This document shows positions 4,832 through 8,831 of a stretch of DNA of 8,973 nucleotides, piece by piece; the stretch's first letter is position 1, and each line of letters begins with the position of its first letter. Below the pieces are notes generated by a model that made no database searches, was not told where the DNA came from, and worked only from the letters and a program-made list of their open reading frames with translations. The DNA is taken from contig CAILDT010000313.1 in the NCBI GenBank assembly GCA_903833025.1, positions 1 through 8,973 on the forward strand, in the 5' to 3' direction. The translations under genes were made by a program, and so were the position numbers. Source of the stretch: an uncultured Bacteroidota bacterium. Lineage in GTDB: Bacteria; Bacteroidota; Bacteroidia; 2-12-FULL-35-15.

Positions 4832-5067
4832 TATTCATCTCCTATCGTTCTGTGCCAAATTGCTTCTTCTATTCCTTCTTCTACTTCTTCTTCTATTAGT
4901 TGTTTAATGGCTTCTTTAGCTTTAATTTGATATTCATACAGCTTCTCAGCAGGCATTACTATTTGTTTGCCTTTTGGATTATTCATAAATTCTACACTCG
5001 ATTGTCCTAGTAAATGTCCTAGTATCTCATCTATCTTTTCATCTAATATTTTATCTATATCACTCAT
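4831..5067 (-). CDS. KEAIKQL-family small protein
   Basis: This 78-residue acidic protein begins MSDIDKILDEKIDEIL. A variable 30-residue linker follows (GHLLGQSSVEFMNNPKG, then a Lys/Tyr-rich part), then IKAKEAIKQLIEEEVEEGIEEA. The two conserved ends are predicted helices that could pack together or drive dimerisation. The linker differs completely from that of the 5282-5512 copy, which suggests the middle is the diversifying part. It starts in an ATGA overlap with the gene at 5064. Function unknown. Confidence 0.7.
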   Translation of the reverse strand: MSDIDKILDEKIDEILGHLLGQSSVEFMNNPKGKQIVMPAEKLYEYQIKAKEAIKQLIEEEVEEGIEEAIWHRTIGDE

Positions 5068-5285
5068 AACTCAACCTTTCTTTTCTTCATCTCTGCTTTT
5101 AACTTTTGAATGTGTTGCTCCCAAGCTTCGTTGTTGTTGTTAAGAACACTGTCCATGTAGCCACCAGCACCATATTTTGGTTCGTCACCGTGTATTGTCC
5201 AGGGGTCAATTATCTGCCGTTGAGCCCATGCAATTCTATTCACCAAATGCTCTGTACTCATATCTTCAATCACTAGTTTGCTCAT
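5064..5285 (-). CDS. Hypothetical phage protein with STEHLVNRI motif
   Basis: This 73-residue protein includes MSTEHLVNRIAWAQRQI near the N-terminus, a Gly/Tyr/Asn-rich middle (KYGAGGYMDSVLNNNNEAWE) and a basic helical end (IQKLKAEMKKRKVEL). The pattern of an N-terminal helix, a glycine-asparagine loop and a final Lys-rich helix recalls small phage proteins of unknown function. It is coupled by ATGA overlaps on both sides. It occupies the slot held by EHGGG genes after other KEAIKQL genes, but it is not similar to them. No function is proposed. Confidence 0.65.
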   Translation of the reverse strand: MSKLVIEDMSTEHLVNRIAWAQRQIIDPWTIHGDEPKYGAGGYMDSVLNNNNEAWEQHIQKLKAEMKKRKVEL

Positions 5286-5487
5286 AATGTATCCTTAACT
5301 ACTGCATTATATAATTGCCATGCTGTATCTAAATTATATGCTTCGCCACCAGACGCTTCATATCCACCAGCAAAACTTCTTTCTCGGTGGTGTTCTATTA
5401 GTTGTTTAATAGCTTCTTTAGCGTCAATGTGAGCTTGCACTTGAGCTGTCTGCAAAAAGTTATCTACTGCATATTTTTGTAGTATCT
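5281..5487. repeat. Recent segmental duplication, copy B (partner 3966-4171)
   Basis: This is the direct-repeat partner of 3966-4171 and is one base longer, because copy A lacks one base after the KEAIKQLI codons. The sequence flanking the repeat differs at both sides. Upstream it turns into a distinct N-terminus (MTLDEKIDEIL against MTYIDKILDEKLDKIL). Downstream the following genes are unrelated (MSKLVIED against MSRRSEHGGG). Confidence 0.9.
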
Positions 5488-5512
5488 CATCTATCTTTTC
5501 ATCTAAGGTCAT
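5282..5512 (-). CDS. KEAIKQL-family small protein, intact copy B
   Basis: This 76-residue protein begins MTLDEKIDEILQKYAVDNF and continues through AHIDAKEAIKQLIEHHRERS into GGYEASGGEAYNLDTAWQLY. It is the intact counterpart of the frameshifted copy at 3967-4211. The ribosome site AAGGAGAAC matches the one before the lysin gene. The TGA overlaps the following ATG. The last 40 residues (a Gly-rich loop then a helix ending VVKDTL) are the part lost in copy A. Function unknown. Confidence 0.75.
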   Translation of the reverse strand: MTLDEKIDEILQKYAVDNFLQTAQVQAHIDAKEAIKQLIEHHRERSFAGGYEASGGEAYNLDTAWQLYNAVVKDTL

Positions 5513-5568
5513 TTACAGTTCTCCTTCTTATTGTGGATAGTCCTACACATTTGACAAACTTTATTCAT
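5509..5568 (-). CDS. Possible 19-residue CxxC micropeptide
   Basis: The ORF encodes MNKVCQMCRTIHNKKENCK. It is joined to the upstream gene (ATGA with the TGA at 5565-5567) and to the downstream gene (TGA overlapping the ATG at 5512). C5, C8, H12 and C18 could hold one zinc. The ribosome site of the next gene lies inside it. It may be a genuine micropeptide, or a coupling ORF that simply carries ribosomes across. Evidence is limited to the overlaps and the cysteine pattern. Confidence 0.4.
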   Translation of the reverse strand: MNKVCQMCRTIHNKKENCK

Positions 5569-5687
5569 CGTTTGTGTTTCCTTATATCCTTTATTATTAA
5601 ATATACTGCTATTGCTGTGAAGATTAGCATTGGCCATAGTGTCTTTAGTAGTAAGACCGTAAAATCGTAGGTACTAATTGTATTCAT
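5565..5687 (-). CDS. Micro membrane protein (40 aa, one TM)
   Basis: The product begins MNTISTYDFTVLLLKTLW. It has a hydrophobic helix through PMLIFTAIAVYLII and a basic cytoplasmic-type end (KDIRKHKR). The ATG overlaps the stop of the KGG-motif gene (ATGA) and the TGA overlaps the ATG of the next small ORF. No strong ribosome site is seen, so translation is probably coupled. It is one of four very small membrane proteins in the leftward genes (also 3203, 5880 and 6348). Function unknown. Confidence 0.6.
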   Translation of the reverse strand: MNTISTYDFTVLLLKTLWPMLIFTAIAVYLIIKDIRKHKR

Positions 5688-5878
5688 ACTTTTGTAGTAC
5701 GTTTGCTTATTCTGCCGCCTTTGGCTCCAGCTTTTCTAGCTAACTCAATGTTGGCTGCAAAACCTTTAGGACCTTTAACCTTTCCACCTATTCTACCTAT
5801 GTTGCGATAAAAATCTTCGCCATACTTTTCTTTATTAGTTTTGACGGTTTGTAAGCCGCCTGCTCGTGTTCCACTCAT
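5684..5878 (-). CDS. KGG-motif basic small protein (stress-protein-like)
   Basis: This 64-residue basic protein has the sequence pattern SGTRAGGL, TNKEKYGEDFYRNIG, GGKVKGPKGF, then ARKAGAKGGRISKR. The repeated Gly-Gly-Lys/Lys-Gly-Gly units after short helices are the hallmark of KGG-type proteins related to bacterial general stress proteins and fungal Con-10, which often occur in phages. The high charge suggests nucleic-acid or protein binding. AAAGGAG lies about ten bases before the ATG. It follows a two-TM micro protein and precedes a one-TM micro protein. The family assignment is good; the phage role is unknown. Confidence 0.75.
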   Translation of the reverse strand: MSGTRAGGLQTVKTNKEKYGEDFYRNIGRIGGKVKGPKGFAANIELARKAGAKGGRISKRTTKV

Positions 5879-5879
5879 A

Positions 5880-6044
5880 TTACAAATCTCCTTTCAGGTG
5901 ATCATATATTGATTTAATTATTGCTACTATTCCTGCTATTAATCCTACGACTATTGCTACAATAAAAGTTGCTACTGTACTAAATATTGCTAATGCTAGC
6001 CAGATAAATAGTCCTATAAAAAACAAAGTTATTATTATGCGCAT
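5880..6044 (-). CDS. Small two-TM membrane protein (54 aa)
   Basis: The product begins MRIIITLFFIGLFIWLALAI and runs through two closely spaced hydrophobic helices (second about 24-43, VATFIVAIVVGLIAGIVAII) to a short polar end (KSIYDHLKGDL). The ATG lies one base after the stop of the upstream gene (TAATATG). Its stop is one base from the following ATG, whose AAGGAG site is inside this gene. Near-total hydrophobicity and operon placement support a real membrane hairpin. It could act on the host membrane, as in superinfection exclusion or as a holin-like factor, but nothing specific is shown. Confidence 0.65.
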   Translation of the reverse strand: MRIIITLFFIGLFIWLALAIFSTVATFIVAIVVGLIAGIVAIIKSIYDHLKGDL

Positions 6045-6045
6045 A

Positions 6046-6351
6046 TTAGTAACCCAATATTCCTTGTAACCATTCAGGGTTATCTTTAGGTGCTATTACT
6101 TCTGCCTGGAGCGATTTGAAGCGCCTGTCAGCCTTTACTTTATCAGTTGCTGGGTACTTACCCATTTCTTGTAGTTTCCTTCGTATACGGGTTATTGTTT
6201 CGGGTGATGTTACTTTTATAAATAGTTCTTGTTGTGCAGGGCTAAGGTATAGCCCTTGAGTTTCCCATACTCTCATCATTAACATTTTATCACTTGATCT
6301 AGTTTCTGGGTGCATTTCTAATATGTTTTCGGTTTGTGTTCTTTTCTTCAT
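6046..6351 (-). CDS. Conserved phage protein, helical, possibly DNA-associated
   Basis: This 101-residue protein has the pattern PETRSSDKMLMMRVWETQGL, then LSPAQQELFIKVTSPETITR and IRRKLQEMGKYPA, then a basic stretch (KVKADRRFKSL). I recall similar small proteins (an N-terminal ETR-x-x-D, W-x-x-Q-G-L, S-P-E-x-I-x-R-x-R-R-K) from many phage early regions, usually without a function. The S-P-E-T-I-T-R-I-R-R-K segment could be a DNA-recognition helix. I chose the ATG at 6351 because it overlaps the upstream TGA as ATGA behind GAAAGGGA; an ATG at 6393 would overlap that gene more. It is encoded two genes after the annealing protein, so a recombination or replication role is plausible. Confidence 0.7.
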   Translation of the reverse strand: MKKRTQTENILEMHPETRSSDKMLMMRVWETQGLYLSPAQQELFIKVTSPETITRIRRKLQEMGKYPATDKVKADRRFKSLQAEVIAPKDNPEWLQGILGY

Positions 6352-6452
6352 CTTATTTTGTCCCTTTCTATGAAGGCTATGATAGCCCAACATAAGACTG
6401 TGCCAATGATATACCCACCAGCTATTTGAATTATTAATATAAAGTTATTCAT
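6348..6452 (-). CDS. Micro membrane protein (34 aa)
   Basis: The ORF encodes MNNFILIIQIAGGYIIGTVL, then CWAIIAFIERDKIR: one long hydrophobic helix with a charged C-terminus. The ATG lies two bases after the stop of the annealing protein, and its TGA overlaps the next ATG. No clear Shine-Dalgarno is present, so reinitiation after the upstream stop is likely. Evidence is the operon fit and the clear TM pattern. Function unknown. Confidence 0.5.
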   Translation of the reverse strand: MNNFILIIQIAGGYIIGTVLCWAIIAFIERDKIR

Positions 6453-6454
6453 GG

Positions 6455-7162
6455 CTAGTAAGGAACTGAATCCATGAAACCAAGTGCTCTACCTACTTCT
6501 TCCTCAGTGATGTTTACAGCATCAATGTTTAGTTCAGGTTCAACGGGTACTGGGTCTTTAGATTCACGTTTAGCATCTTTAGCCCACCATTCTATGTCTG
6601 CAATAGCTTTGTCCATCTCGGACATCTTAACTTTGTTTACTTCTTTTTTAAGTAGTTTACTAAGTAAATTTAATACTTCGTCAGCTTCTGGGAATTCTCC
6701 CCAGCTGTTGTATGTCCATTTAACTTTGTTGATTAAGAATGCTACTTGTTTGGCTGTAACATAACGATCAGTAGTCGTTGAGTGCCCAACTGGTGCTGTG
6801 TTTACTTTAGCTTTGTGCATCTCATCGGCTGAAGCTATTGATTCAATAACACCTATTCCCATAAAACCAAGTGCACGACCTACAGCCGATGTTTCAGCGT
6901 TTTCAAGTGCAGCAGTTTTGTTTACCATGCCGTCACCAATTACAGCTTGTGAATATCCTGTAAATTGTCGCATAGATTCTTTTATATCAGGTCTTACAAT
7001 AGCCTGTATAATAATCATTTCACTAGTTGGTTCAGATACAAGGTTTGTAATGATTGACCCATTAGGATAGTTCTCATTAAAGAATTGTACTCGGTCAGAC
7101 ACTAGGACATATTTCTTACCTTTGATGTCTATTGCTTTGCTGGTTAATGATTTAGAAGTCAT
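6455..7162 (-). CDS. ERF/Rad52-like single-strand annealing protein
   Basis: This 235-residue protein should anneal complementary single strands in phage recombination. The diagnostic block ENAETSAVGRALGFMGIG (residues 87-104) follows a beta-rich N-terminal domain and is typical of ERF-superfamily proteins. After about residue 120 comes a helical region with a positively charged core (LLSKLLKKEVNKVKM) and a Pro/Glu-rich acidic linker. The C-terminus unexpectedly repeats the central motif as EVGRALGFMDSVPY. The ribosome site is AAGGAG ten bases before the ATG. The exonuclease or SSB partner usual for such systems is not in this window, although a DUF1064 nuclease lies at the end of the operon. 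Confidence 0.75.
   Translation of the reverse strand: MTSKSLTSKAIDIKGKKYVLVSDRVQFFNENYPNGSIITNLVSEPTSEMIIIQAIVRPDIKESMRQFTGYSQAVIGDGMVNKTAALENAETSAVGRALGFMGIGVIESIASADEMHKAKVNTAPVGHSTTTDRYVTAKQVAFLINKVKWTYNSWGEFPEADEVLNLLSKLLKKEVNKVKMSEMDKAIADIEWWAKDAKRESKDPVPVEPELNIDAVNITEEEVGRALGFMDSVPY
6472..6496. repeat. Internal 25-bp repeat in the annealing gene, C-terminal copy
   Basis: These 25 bases match 6859-6883 at 22 positions in the same orientation and encode VGRALGFM in both places. The distal copy forms the protein's last residues before DSVPY. High DNA identity over the motif indicates a recent intragenic copy of the signature or gene conversion, rather than chance. Confidence 0.75.
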
Positions 7163-7163
7163 C

Positions 7164-7397
7164 TTAACAGTGCTCCTTACATTGTGTGCAGTATTCGCCA
7201 GCTTCCGTTATAGGTGCTCCGCAACATTCGCTTAAATTAGTTTCATCATCATAAGGTATATCTAATCGGTACTCATCAATAACTTCTCTTTTAGCTAATT
7301 TTATAAGTGACTGTATAGTTTCTTTGAAATCTTTGTCACTTAATCCAGGTTTGTTTGTGTGAAAGTTAGCGTGCATCTTAATAGCTTCATCTAACAT
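7164..7397 (-). CDS. Small zinc-ribbon protein (CCGAP-CxxCxxHC)
   Basis: This 77-residue protein has an N-terminal helical domain (residues 1-45) and a C-terminal zinc ribbon, ECCGAPI near 57-63 and YCTQCKEHC at 69-77. C58/C59 and C70/C73 (with H76/C77) can supply the zinc ligands. CCGAP...CxxCKEHC is a pattern I know from many phage small proteins. The first ligand pair is a bare CC, so the exact ligand set is unclear. It lies two bases upstream of the annealing protein, and the AAGGAG of that gene is within its 3' end. It may bind nucleic acid or act as an adaptor. The biochemical role is unknown. Confidence 0.75.
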   Translation of the reverse strand: MLDEAIKMHANFHTNKPGLSDKDFKETIQSLIKLAKREVIDEYRLDIPYDDETNLSECCGAPITEAGEYCTQCKEHC

Positions 7398-7515
7398 TAT
7401 GTATATATTCTAATAGTAGATTCTTTATGTCAGATACTATTGCTGATTGTTCTTCCATAACAGCCGATAGATCATCTAATGAATCAGTTAGGTTTGTTAA
7501 TACTTCTTCGTCCAC
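7387..7515 (-). CDS. Small acidic helical protein (42 aa) with GTG start
   Basis: The GTG at 7515 has AGGAG six bases before it and follows the upstream stop by one base. The product runs MDEEVLTNLTDSLDDLSAVM, then EEQSAIVSDIKNLLLEYIHNVR. It is acidic, with leucines in heptad-like positions, and probably forms a coiled coil. Its 3' end overlaps the zinc-ribbon gene by 11 bases. The strong ribosome site decides the unusual start. Function unknown; its neighbours suggest an early adaptor or inhibitor. Confidence 0.65.
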   Translation of the reverse strand: MDEEVLTNLTDSLDDLSAVMEEQSAIVSDIKNLLLEYIHNVR

Positions 7516-7516
7516 C

Positions 7517-7771
7517 CTATTCTCCTATGCCTCTCCAGTACTCAGCGTCTAACCACTCAGTATCATCATTTTCTGCTTGTCGGTTTAATTCTGCATGATA
7601 TTCAGAGTCAGATACACCTGAGCAATCTTGTGCTGGGCATTCTACATGCATCTCATCACATGCTTTGTCGTACCATACGCTAAGGTCTTTGTGTGAGCAG
7701 ACAAACTCATCATTGTCACCAAGAACCCAAGTTCCTGTGTCTATATGCTTTACGTTAATAGTTGTTTTCAT
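7517..7771 (-). CDS. First early-operon protein, acidic and Cys/Trp-rich (84 aa)
   Basis: This is the first gene after the main leftward promoter. GGAGT lies ten bases before the ATG, within the leader GGAGTAAACGCC, which resembles the one before the 3203 gene. The protein has a beta-like N-terminal half (INVKHIDTGTWVLGDNDEFV), cysteines at 25, 38, 45 and 50 with nearby His residues (VECPAQDC in the middle), and a very acidic C-terminal half (ENDDTEWLDAEYWRGIGE). The acidic patch suggests DNA mimicry or binding to a host protein, as often seen for first early phage genes. This is inference; no family is recognised. Confidence 0.75.
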   Translation of the reverse strand: MKTTINVKHIDTGTWVLGDNDEFVCSHKDLSVWYDKACDEMHVECPAQDCSGVSDSEYHAELNRQAENDDTEWLDAEYWRGIGE

Positions 7772-7806
7772 AGGGCGTTTACTCCTTTAATTAGTTTACT
7801 TAAATA

Positions 7807-7835
7807 ATTATAAGCTTAAGTATAGGATATGTCAA
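7807..7835 (-). promoter_or_regulatory. Main leftward early promoter, near-perfect sigma70
   Basis: On the minus strand TTGACA (7830-7835), a 17-base spacer and TATAAT (7807-7812) match the consensus exactly. The predicted start is near 7800, giving a leader of about 29 bases before the first gene ATG at 7771. It should make the early operon expressed by host polymerase immediately on entry. A CRP-type palindrome lies upstream. Confidence 0.9.
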
Positions 7836-7856
7836 CACTTTTTTATATAAATACTA

Positions 7857-7872
7857 TGTGATATTTCTCACA
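7857..7872. promoter_or_regulatory. Perfect CRP-type palindrome TGTGA-N6-TCACA
   Basis: TGTGATATTTCTCACA matches the CRP/GlxR-type operator consensus at all ten fixed positions. Its centre is about 64 bases before the predicted start of the main leftward promoter, close to the class I activator distance (61.5). It could equally be an operator for a phage repressor. The sequence match is direct; the regulator is inferred. Confidence 0.5.
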
Positions 7873-7899
7873 TTAAAAATAGCCCCAATGAAGGGACTA
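7873..7899 (-). terminator. Leftward intrinsic terminator upstream of the early promoter
   Basis: On the minus strand TAGTCCC (7893-7899) pairs with GGGGCTA (7880-7886) across a six-base loop, with one G-U pair, followed by TTTTT (7875-7879). It would stop transcription entering from the right just before the early promoter, insulating that promoter. Confidence 0.75.
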
Positions 7900-7950
7900 T
7901 TAGGGGGCAAGAGAGTTGAGAGTAAACGCACTAATAACTAGCGCCCCAAG
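7873..7950 (-). ncRNA. Candidate leftward small RNA ending at the 7873 terminator
   Basis: On the minus strand a TATAAT at 7954-7959 (no good -35) precedes about 75 bases with strong pairing potential. GCGCTA pairs with TAGTGC around a five-base loop (about 7925-7941), GGGGC at about 7942-7946 pairs with GCCCC at about 7905-7909, and the intrinsic terminator closes the end. No ORF with a ribosome site is present. The structure is seen; expression is inferred and the promoter is weak. Confidence 0.4.
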
Positions 7951-7984
7951 TGTATTATACAGTACTTGATTATATTTAATTTGT

Positions 7985-8114
7985 TATGTTACTATAAGCA
8001 CGTTGAATCGGTGCATCAAAGTACATTAAGGGACCCACTCCCGCTAATAAGATTTTTTCATTTAATCGACAATCAAACTTTTTACTCCCAAAAAGAGAAC
8101 TACACAAAAAACAT
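7985..8114. other. Stretch without a gene or strong signal
   Basis: No convincing ORF or promoter is seen in this stretch. There are short hairpins only (GCAC/GTGC near 7998-8014; GGGA/TCCC near 8030-8042) and AT-rich runs. A TATAAG near 7993 lacks a proper -35. It could be the leader of an RNA ending at the 8115 terminator, or spacer DNA. Confidence 0.3.
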
Positions 8115-8142
8115 AAAGAGCCTGCGCACTAGGCTCTTTTTT
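8115..8142. terminator. Bidirectional intrinsic terminator
   Basis: AAAGAGCC (8115-8122) pairs with GGCTCTTT (8132-8139) across a nine-base loop. On the plus strand the stem runs into TTTTTT. On the minus strand it is followed by TTTATGTTTTTT. It can therefore stop transcription from either side and isolates the early region from the RNA locus to the right. Confidence 0.85.
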
Positions 8143-8147
8143 AATGT

Positions 8148-8176
8148 TTGACAATAATGAGATTGAGGCATAGTAT
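8148..8176 (+). promoter_or_regulatory. Rightward promoter into the non-coding RNA locus
   Basis: TTGACA (8148-8153), a 17-base spacer and TAGTAT (8171-8176) form a good promoter directly after the bidirectional terminator. TAGTAT is also the -10 of the 3396 promoter. No ORF follows, so it would transcribe non-coding RNA, possibly through to the tRNA. It faces the leftward short RNA at 8203-8246, so antisense pairing or interference is possible. Confidence 0.65.
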
Positions 8177-8200
8177 AGATATAACTATTTGTTTCACGAT

Positions 8201-8230
8201 AAATAGAAAAGAACCCATATCGCTGGGTTC
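8201..8230 (-). terminator. Leftward intrinsic terminator with strong 7-bp stem
   Basis: GAACCCA (8211-8217) and TGGGTTC (8224-8230) form a seven-pair stem with a six-base loop. On the minus strand it is followed by TTTTCTATTT. On the plus strand the hairpin is followed by GGGCGTTG, so it terminates leftward transcription only. Confidence 0.8.
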
Positions 8231-8246
8231 GGGCGTTGTTTCACTA
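8203..8246 (-). ncRNA. Very short leftward RNA (about 42 nt) or attenuated leader
   Basis: The promoter at 8253-8280 should start transcription near 8246, and the terminator at 8201-8230 ends it about 42 bases later. The RNA would be a 5' single-stranded GUGAAACAACGCCC plus the terminator hairpin. The nine bases TTGTTTCAC occur at 8236-8244 and again at 8189-8197, flanking the hairpin, which suggests a recognition box. It contains no ORF. It may be a decoy or antisense RNA, or an attenuator ahead of leftward transcription. Confidence 0.55.
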
Positions 8247-8252
8247 TATACA

Positions 8253-8280
8253 ATTATAGACCAACCAATCTATTTGTCAA
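8253..8280 (-). promoter_or_regulatory. Strong leftward promoter for the short RNA
   Basis: On the minus strand TTGACA (8275-8280), a 16-base spacer and TATAAT (8253-8258) are consensus matches. The nearest downstream element is the terminator at 8201-8230, not a gene. The strength of this promoter with so short a transcript is the main evidence for a functional small RNA. Confidence 0.85.
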
Positions 8281-8456
8281 CACATATAGTTATAAATACT
8301 TTTACAACTTAGTTTACAGCACTAAACAAAACTGTAGTTATGATCTCGCTCAAGGTATAGCTAATAGTGTGTGATAAATCCAGGCTCTGATTAATACCGC
8401 TAAACGTCATCCTGGTCTAATGCTGAATATAGTTATCAAAAAAACAAGGAGAACTG

Positions 8457-8474
8457 GTGAGCTGGCACACCTAA
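8457..8474 (+). CDS. Possible five-codon minigene with strong ribosome site
   Basis: AAGGAG at 8446-8451 is followed five bases later by GTG-AGC-TGG-CAC-ACC-TAA (MSWHT). The bases AAGGAGAACTG are the same as before the gene at 5512. The ORF lies inside the loop of the 10-bp stem 8425-8434/8473-8482, with its stop in the stem. It could be a leader peptide or minigene, or the ribosome site could be coincidental in an RNA loop. Confidence 0.25.
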   Translation: MSWHT

Positions 8475-8571
8475 CTATATTCTGTGTTACACATTAAGAT
8501 CCACTAACTTAAAGTAAAAGTAATAACAAGAGGGTAACCTAGCTACAGGTAAGGCGGAGATAGTGCCTAAA

Positions 8572-8580
8572 TGTTATAAT
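8572..8580 (+). promoter_or_regulatory. Extended -10 promoter candidate upstream of the tRNA
   Basis: TGTTATAAT is a perfect extended -10 element without a good -35. A transcript starting near 8587 would begin exactly at the GTTCTGG stem and include the tRNA. It could supply the tRNA independently of the upstream RNA. Confidence 0.45.
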
Positions 8581-8586
8581 GCTATT

Positions 8587-8646
8587 GTTCTGGTGCAGTA
8601 CCAAAATAGTACATATGACTTAAATCTTTGCACGAGGAGCCAGAAC
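8587..8646 (+). other. Long stem immediately 5' of the tRNA
   Basis: GTTCTGG (8587-8593) pairs with CCAGAAC (8640-8646), continued by TGCA/TGCA on the inner side, enclosing GTAC-N7-GTAC (8598-8612). It ends seven bases before the first base of the tRNA. It may be a tRNA leader processed by RNase P and RNase III-type cleavage, or a domain of the larger RNA. It does not itself fold as a tRNA. Confidence 0.5.
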
Positions 8647-8653
8647 ACTCTAT

Positions 8654-8729
8654 GCCCTTGTAGCTCAGTTGGTAGAGCAATTGTTTTGTAAACAATAGGT
8701 CGCAGGTTCAAATCCTGTCGAGGGCTCCA
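8654..8729 (+). tRNA. tRNA-Thr (anticodon UGU), CCA encoded
   Basis: This is a full 76-base cloverleaf. The acceptor GCCCTTG (8654-8660) pairs with CGAGGGC (8719-8725), then T-CCA. The D-arm is GCTC/GAGC. The anticodon stem ATTGT/ACAAT holds the loop TTTGTAA with anticodon TGT. The T-arm is GCAGG-TTCAAAT-CCTGT. It reads ACA, which is common in this AT-rich window (for example in the lysin gene), so it may supplement the host pool. It could also be an integration target if this is a prophage, but no integrase is visible. Transcription probably ends at the 8796 terminator. Confidence 0.97.
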
Positions 8730-8734
8730 GAGTA

Positions 8735-8763
8735 TTGACATAGTTTTATGTGGATAGTACAAT
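8735..8763 (+). promoter_or_regulatory. Rightward promoter just after the tRNA
   Basis: TTGACA (8735-8740), a 17-base spacer and TACAAT (8758-8763) form a strong promoter. It starts six bases after the tRNA end, and its transcript meets a terminator about 55 bases later. The initial transcribed region contains GTAGTTA, as in the next two units. Confidence 0.8.
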
Positions 8764-8769
8764 AGTAGT

Positions 8770-8826
8770 TAGATTGTTGGATAACTCCAAAAATTAGAAG
8801 CCTTTTGCTGTAGGGCTTCTTTTTAT
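8770..8826 (+). ncRNA. Candidate short RNA (unit 1)
   Basis: Between the promoter at 8735-8763 and the terminator at 8796-8824 lies a predicted transcript of about 57 bases with no start codon and ribosome site. The 5' part is largely unpaired and about half of the RNA is the terminator hairpin. It is the first of two or three similar promoter-RNA units. Confidence 0.5.
8796..8824 (+). terminator. Rightward intrinsic terminator after the tRNA
   Basis: AGAAGCC (8796-8802) pairs with GGCTTCT (8814-8820) across an 11-base loop, followed by TTTTATTT. It would end both the tRNA transcript and the short RNA started at 8735. Confidence 0.85.
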
Positions 8827-8831
8827 TTGCA

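Larger units (their letters stand above)
8341..8653 (+). ncRNA. Candidate structured non-coding RNA upstream of the tRNA, with pseudoknot potential
   Basis: About 310 bases contain no plausible normal gene but many pairings in series. GGTAT and TAAT (8354-8358, 8362-8365) pair with ATTA-ATACC (8390-8398). In that loop CCAGG (8380-8384) can pair with CCTGG (8411-8415) outside it, forming an H-type pseudoknot. GAATATAGTT (8425-8434) pairs perfectly with AACTATATTC (8473-8482). Small hairpins follow at 8483-8493, 8494-8512, 8537-8550 and 8552-8568. GTTCTGG-TGCA (8587-8597) pairs with TGCA and CCAGAAC (8629-8646). Large structured phage RNAs such as GOLLD and ROOL often sit next to tRNAs, but I cannot match this to either. 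The strand is inferred from the tRNA and the 8148 promoter. Confidence 0.5.

Noticed and set aside
6474..7070. Two plus-strand ORFs opposite the annealing protein (6474-6764 and 6798-7070)
   Set aside because: They are Ser/Leu-rich antisense shadows of a well-supported gene and have no ribosome sites.
7966..8151. Plus-strand ORF of 61 codons starting at TTG
   Set aside because: It has no ribosome site, a weak start and no family resemblance, and it runs straight through the bidirectional terminator at 8115-8142.
8300..8350. Rightward promoter from TTTACA at 8313 to AGTTAT or TATGAT near 8340
   Set aside because: The -10 boxes at acceptable spacing are poor, and the better hexamer requires a 20-base spacer. 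It would be attractive as the start of the structured RNA but is not supported.
8341..8653. tmRNA or RNase P RNA
   Set aside because: No tRNA-like end, tag ORF or conserved RNase P core is visible. The only cloverleaf in the area is the ordinary tRNA-Thr.
8574..8762. Minus-strand ORF (62 codons) containing RQDLNLRPIVYKTIALPTEL
   Set aside because: It is the antisense of the tRNA-Thr gene. The RQDLNLRP...TEL string is a well-known spurious protein produced by translating the complement of tRNAs.
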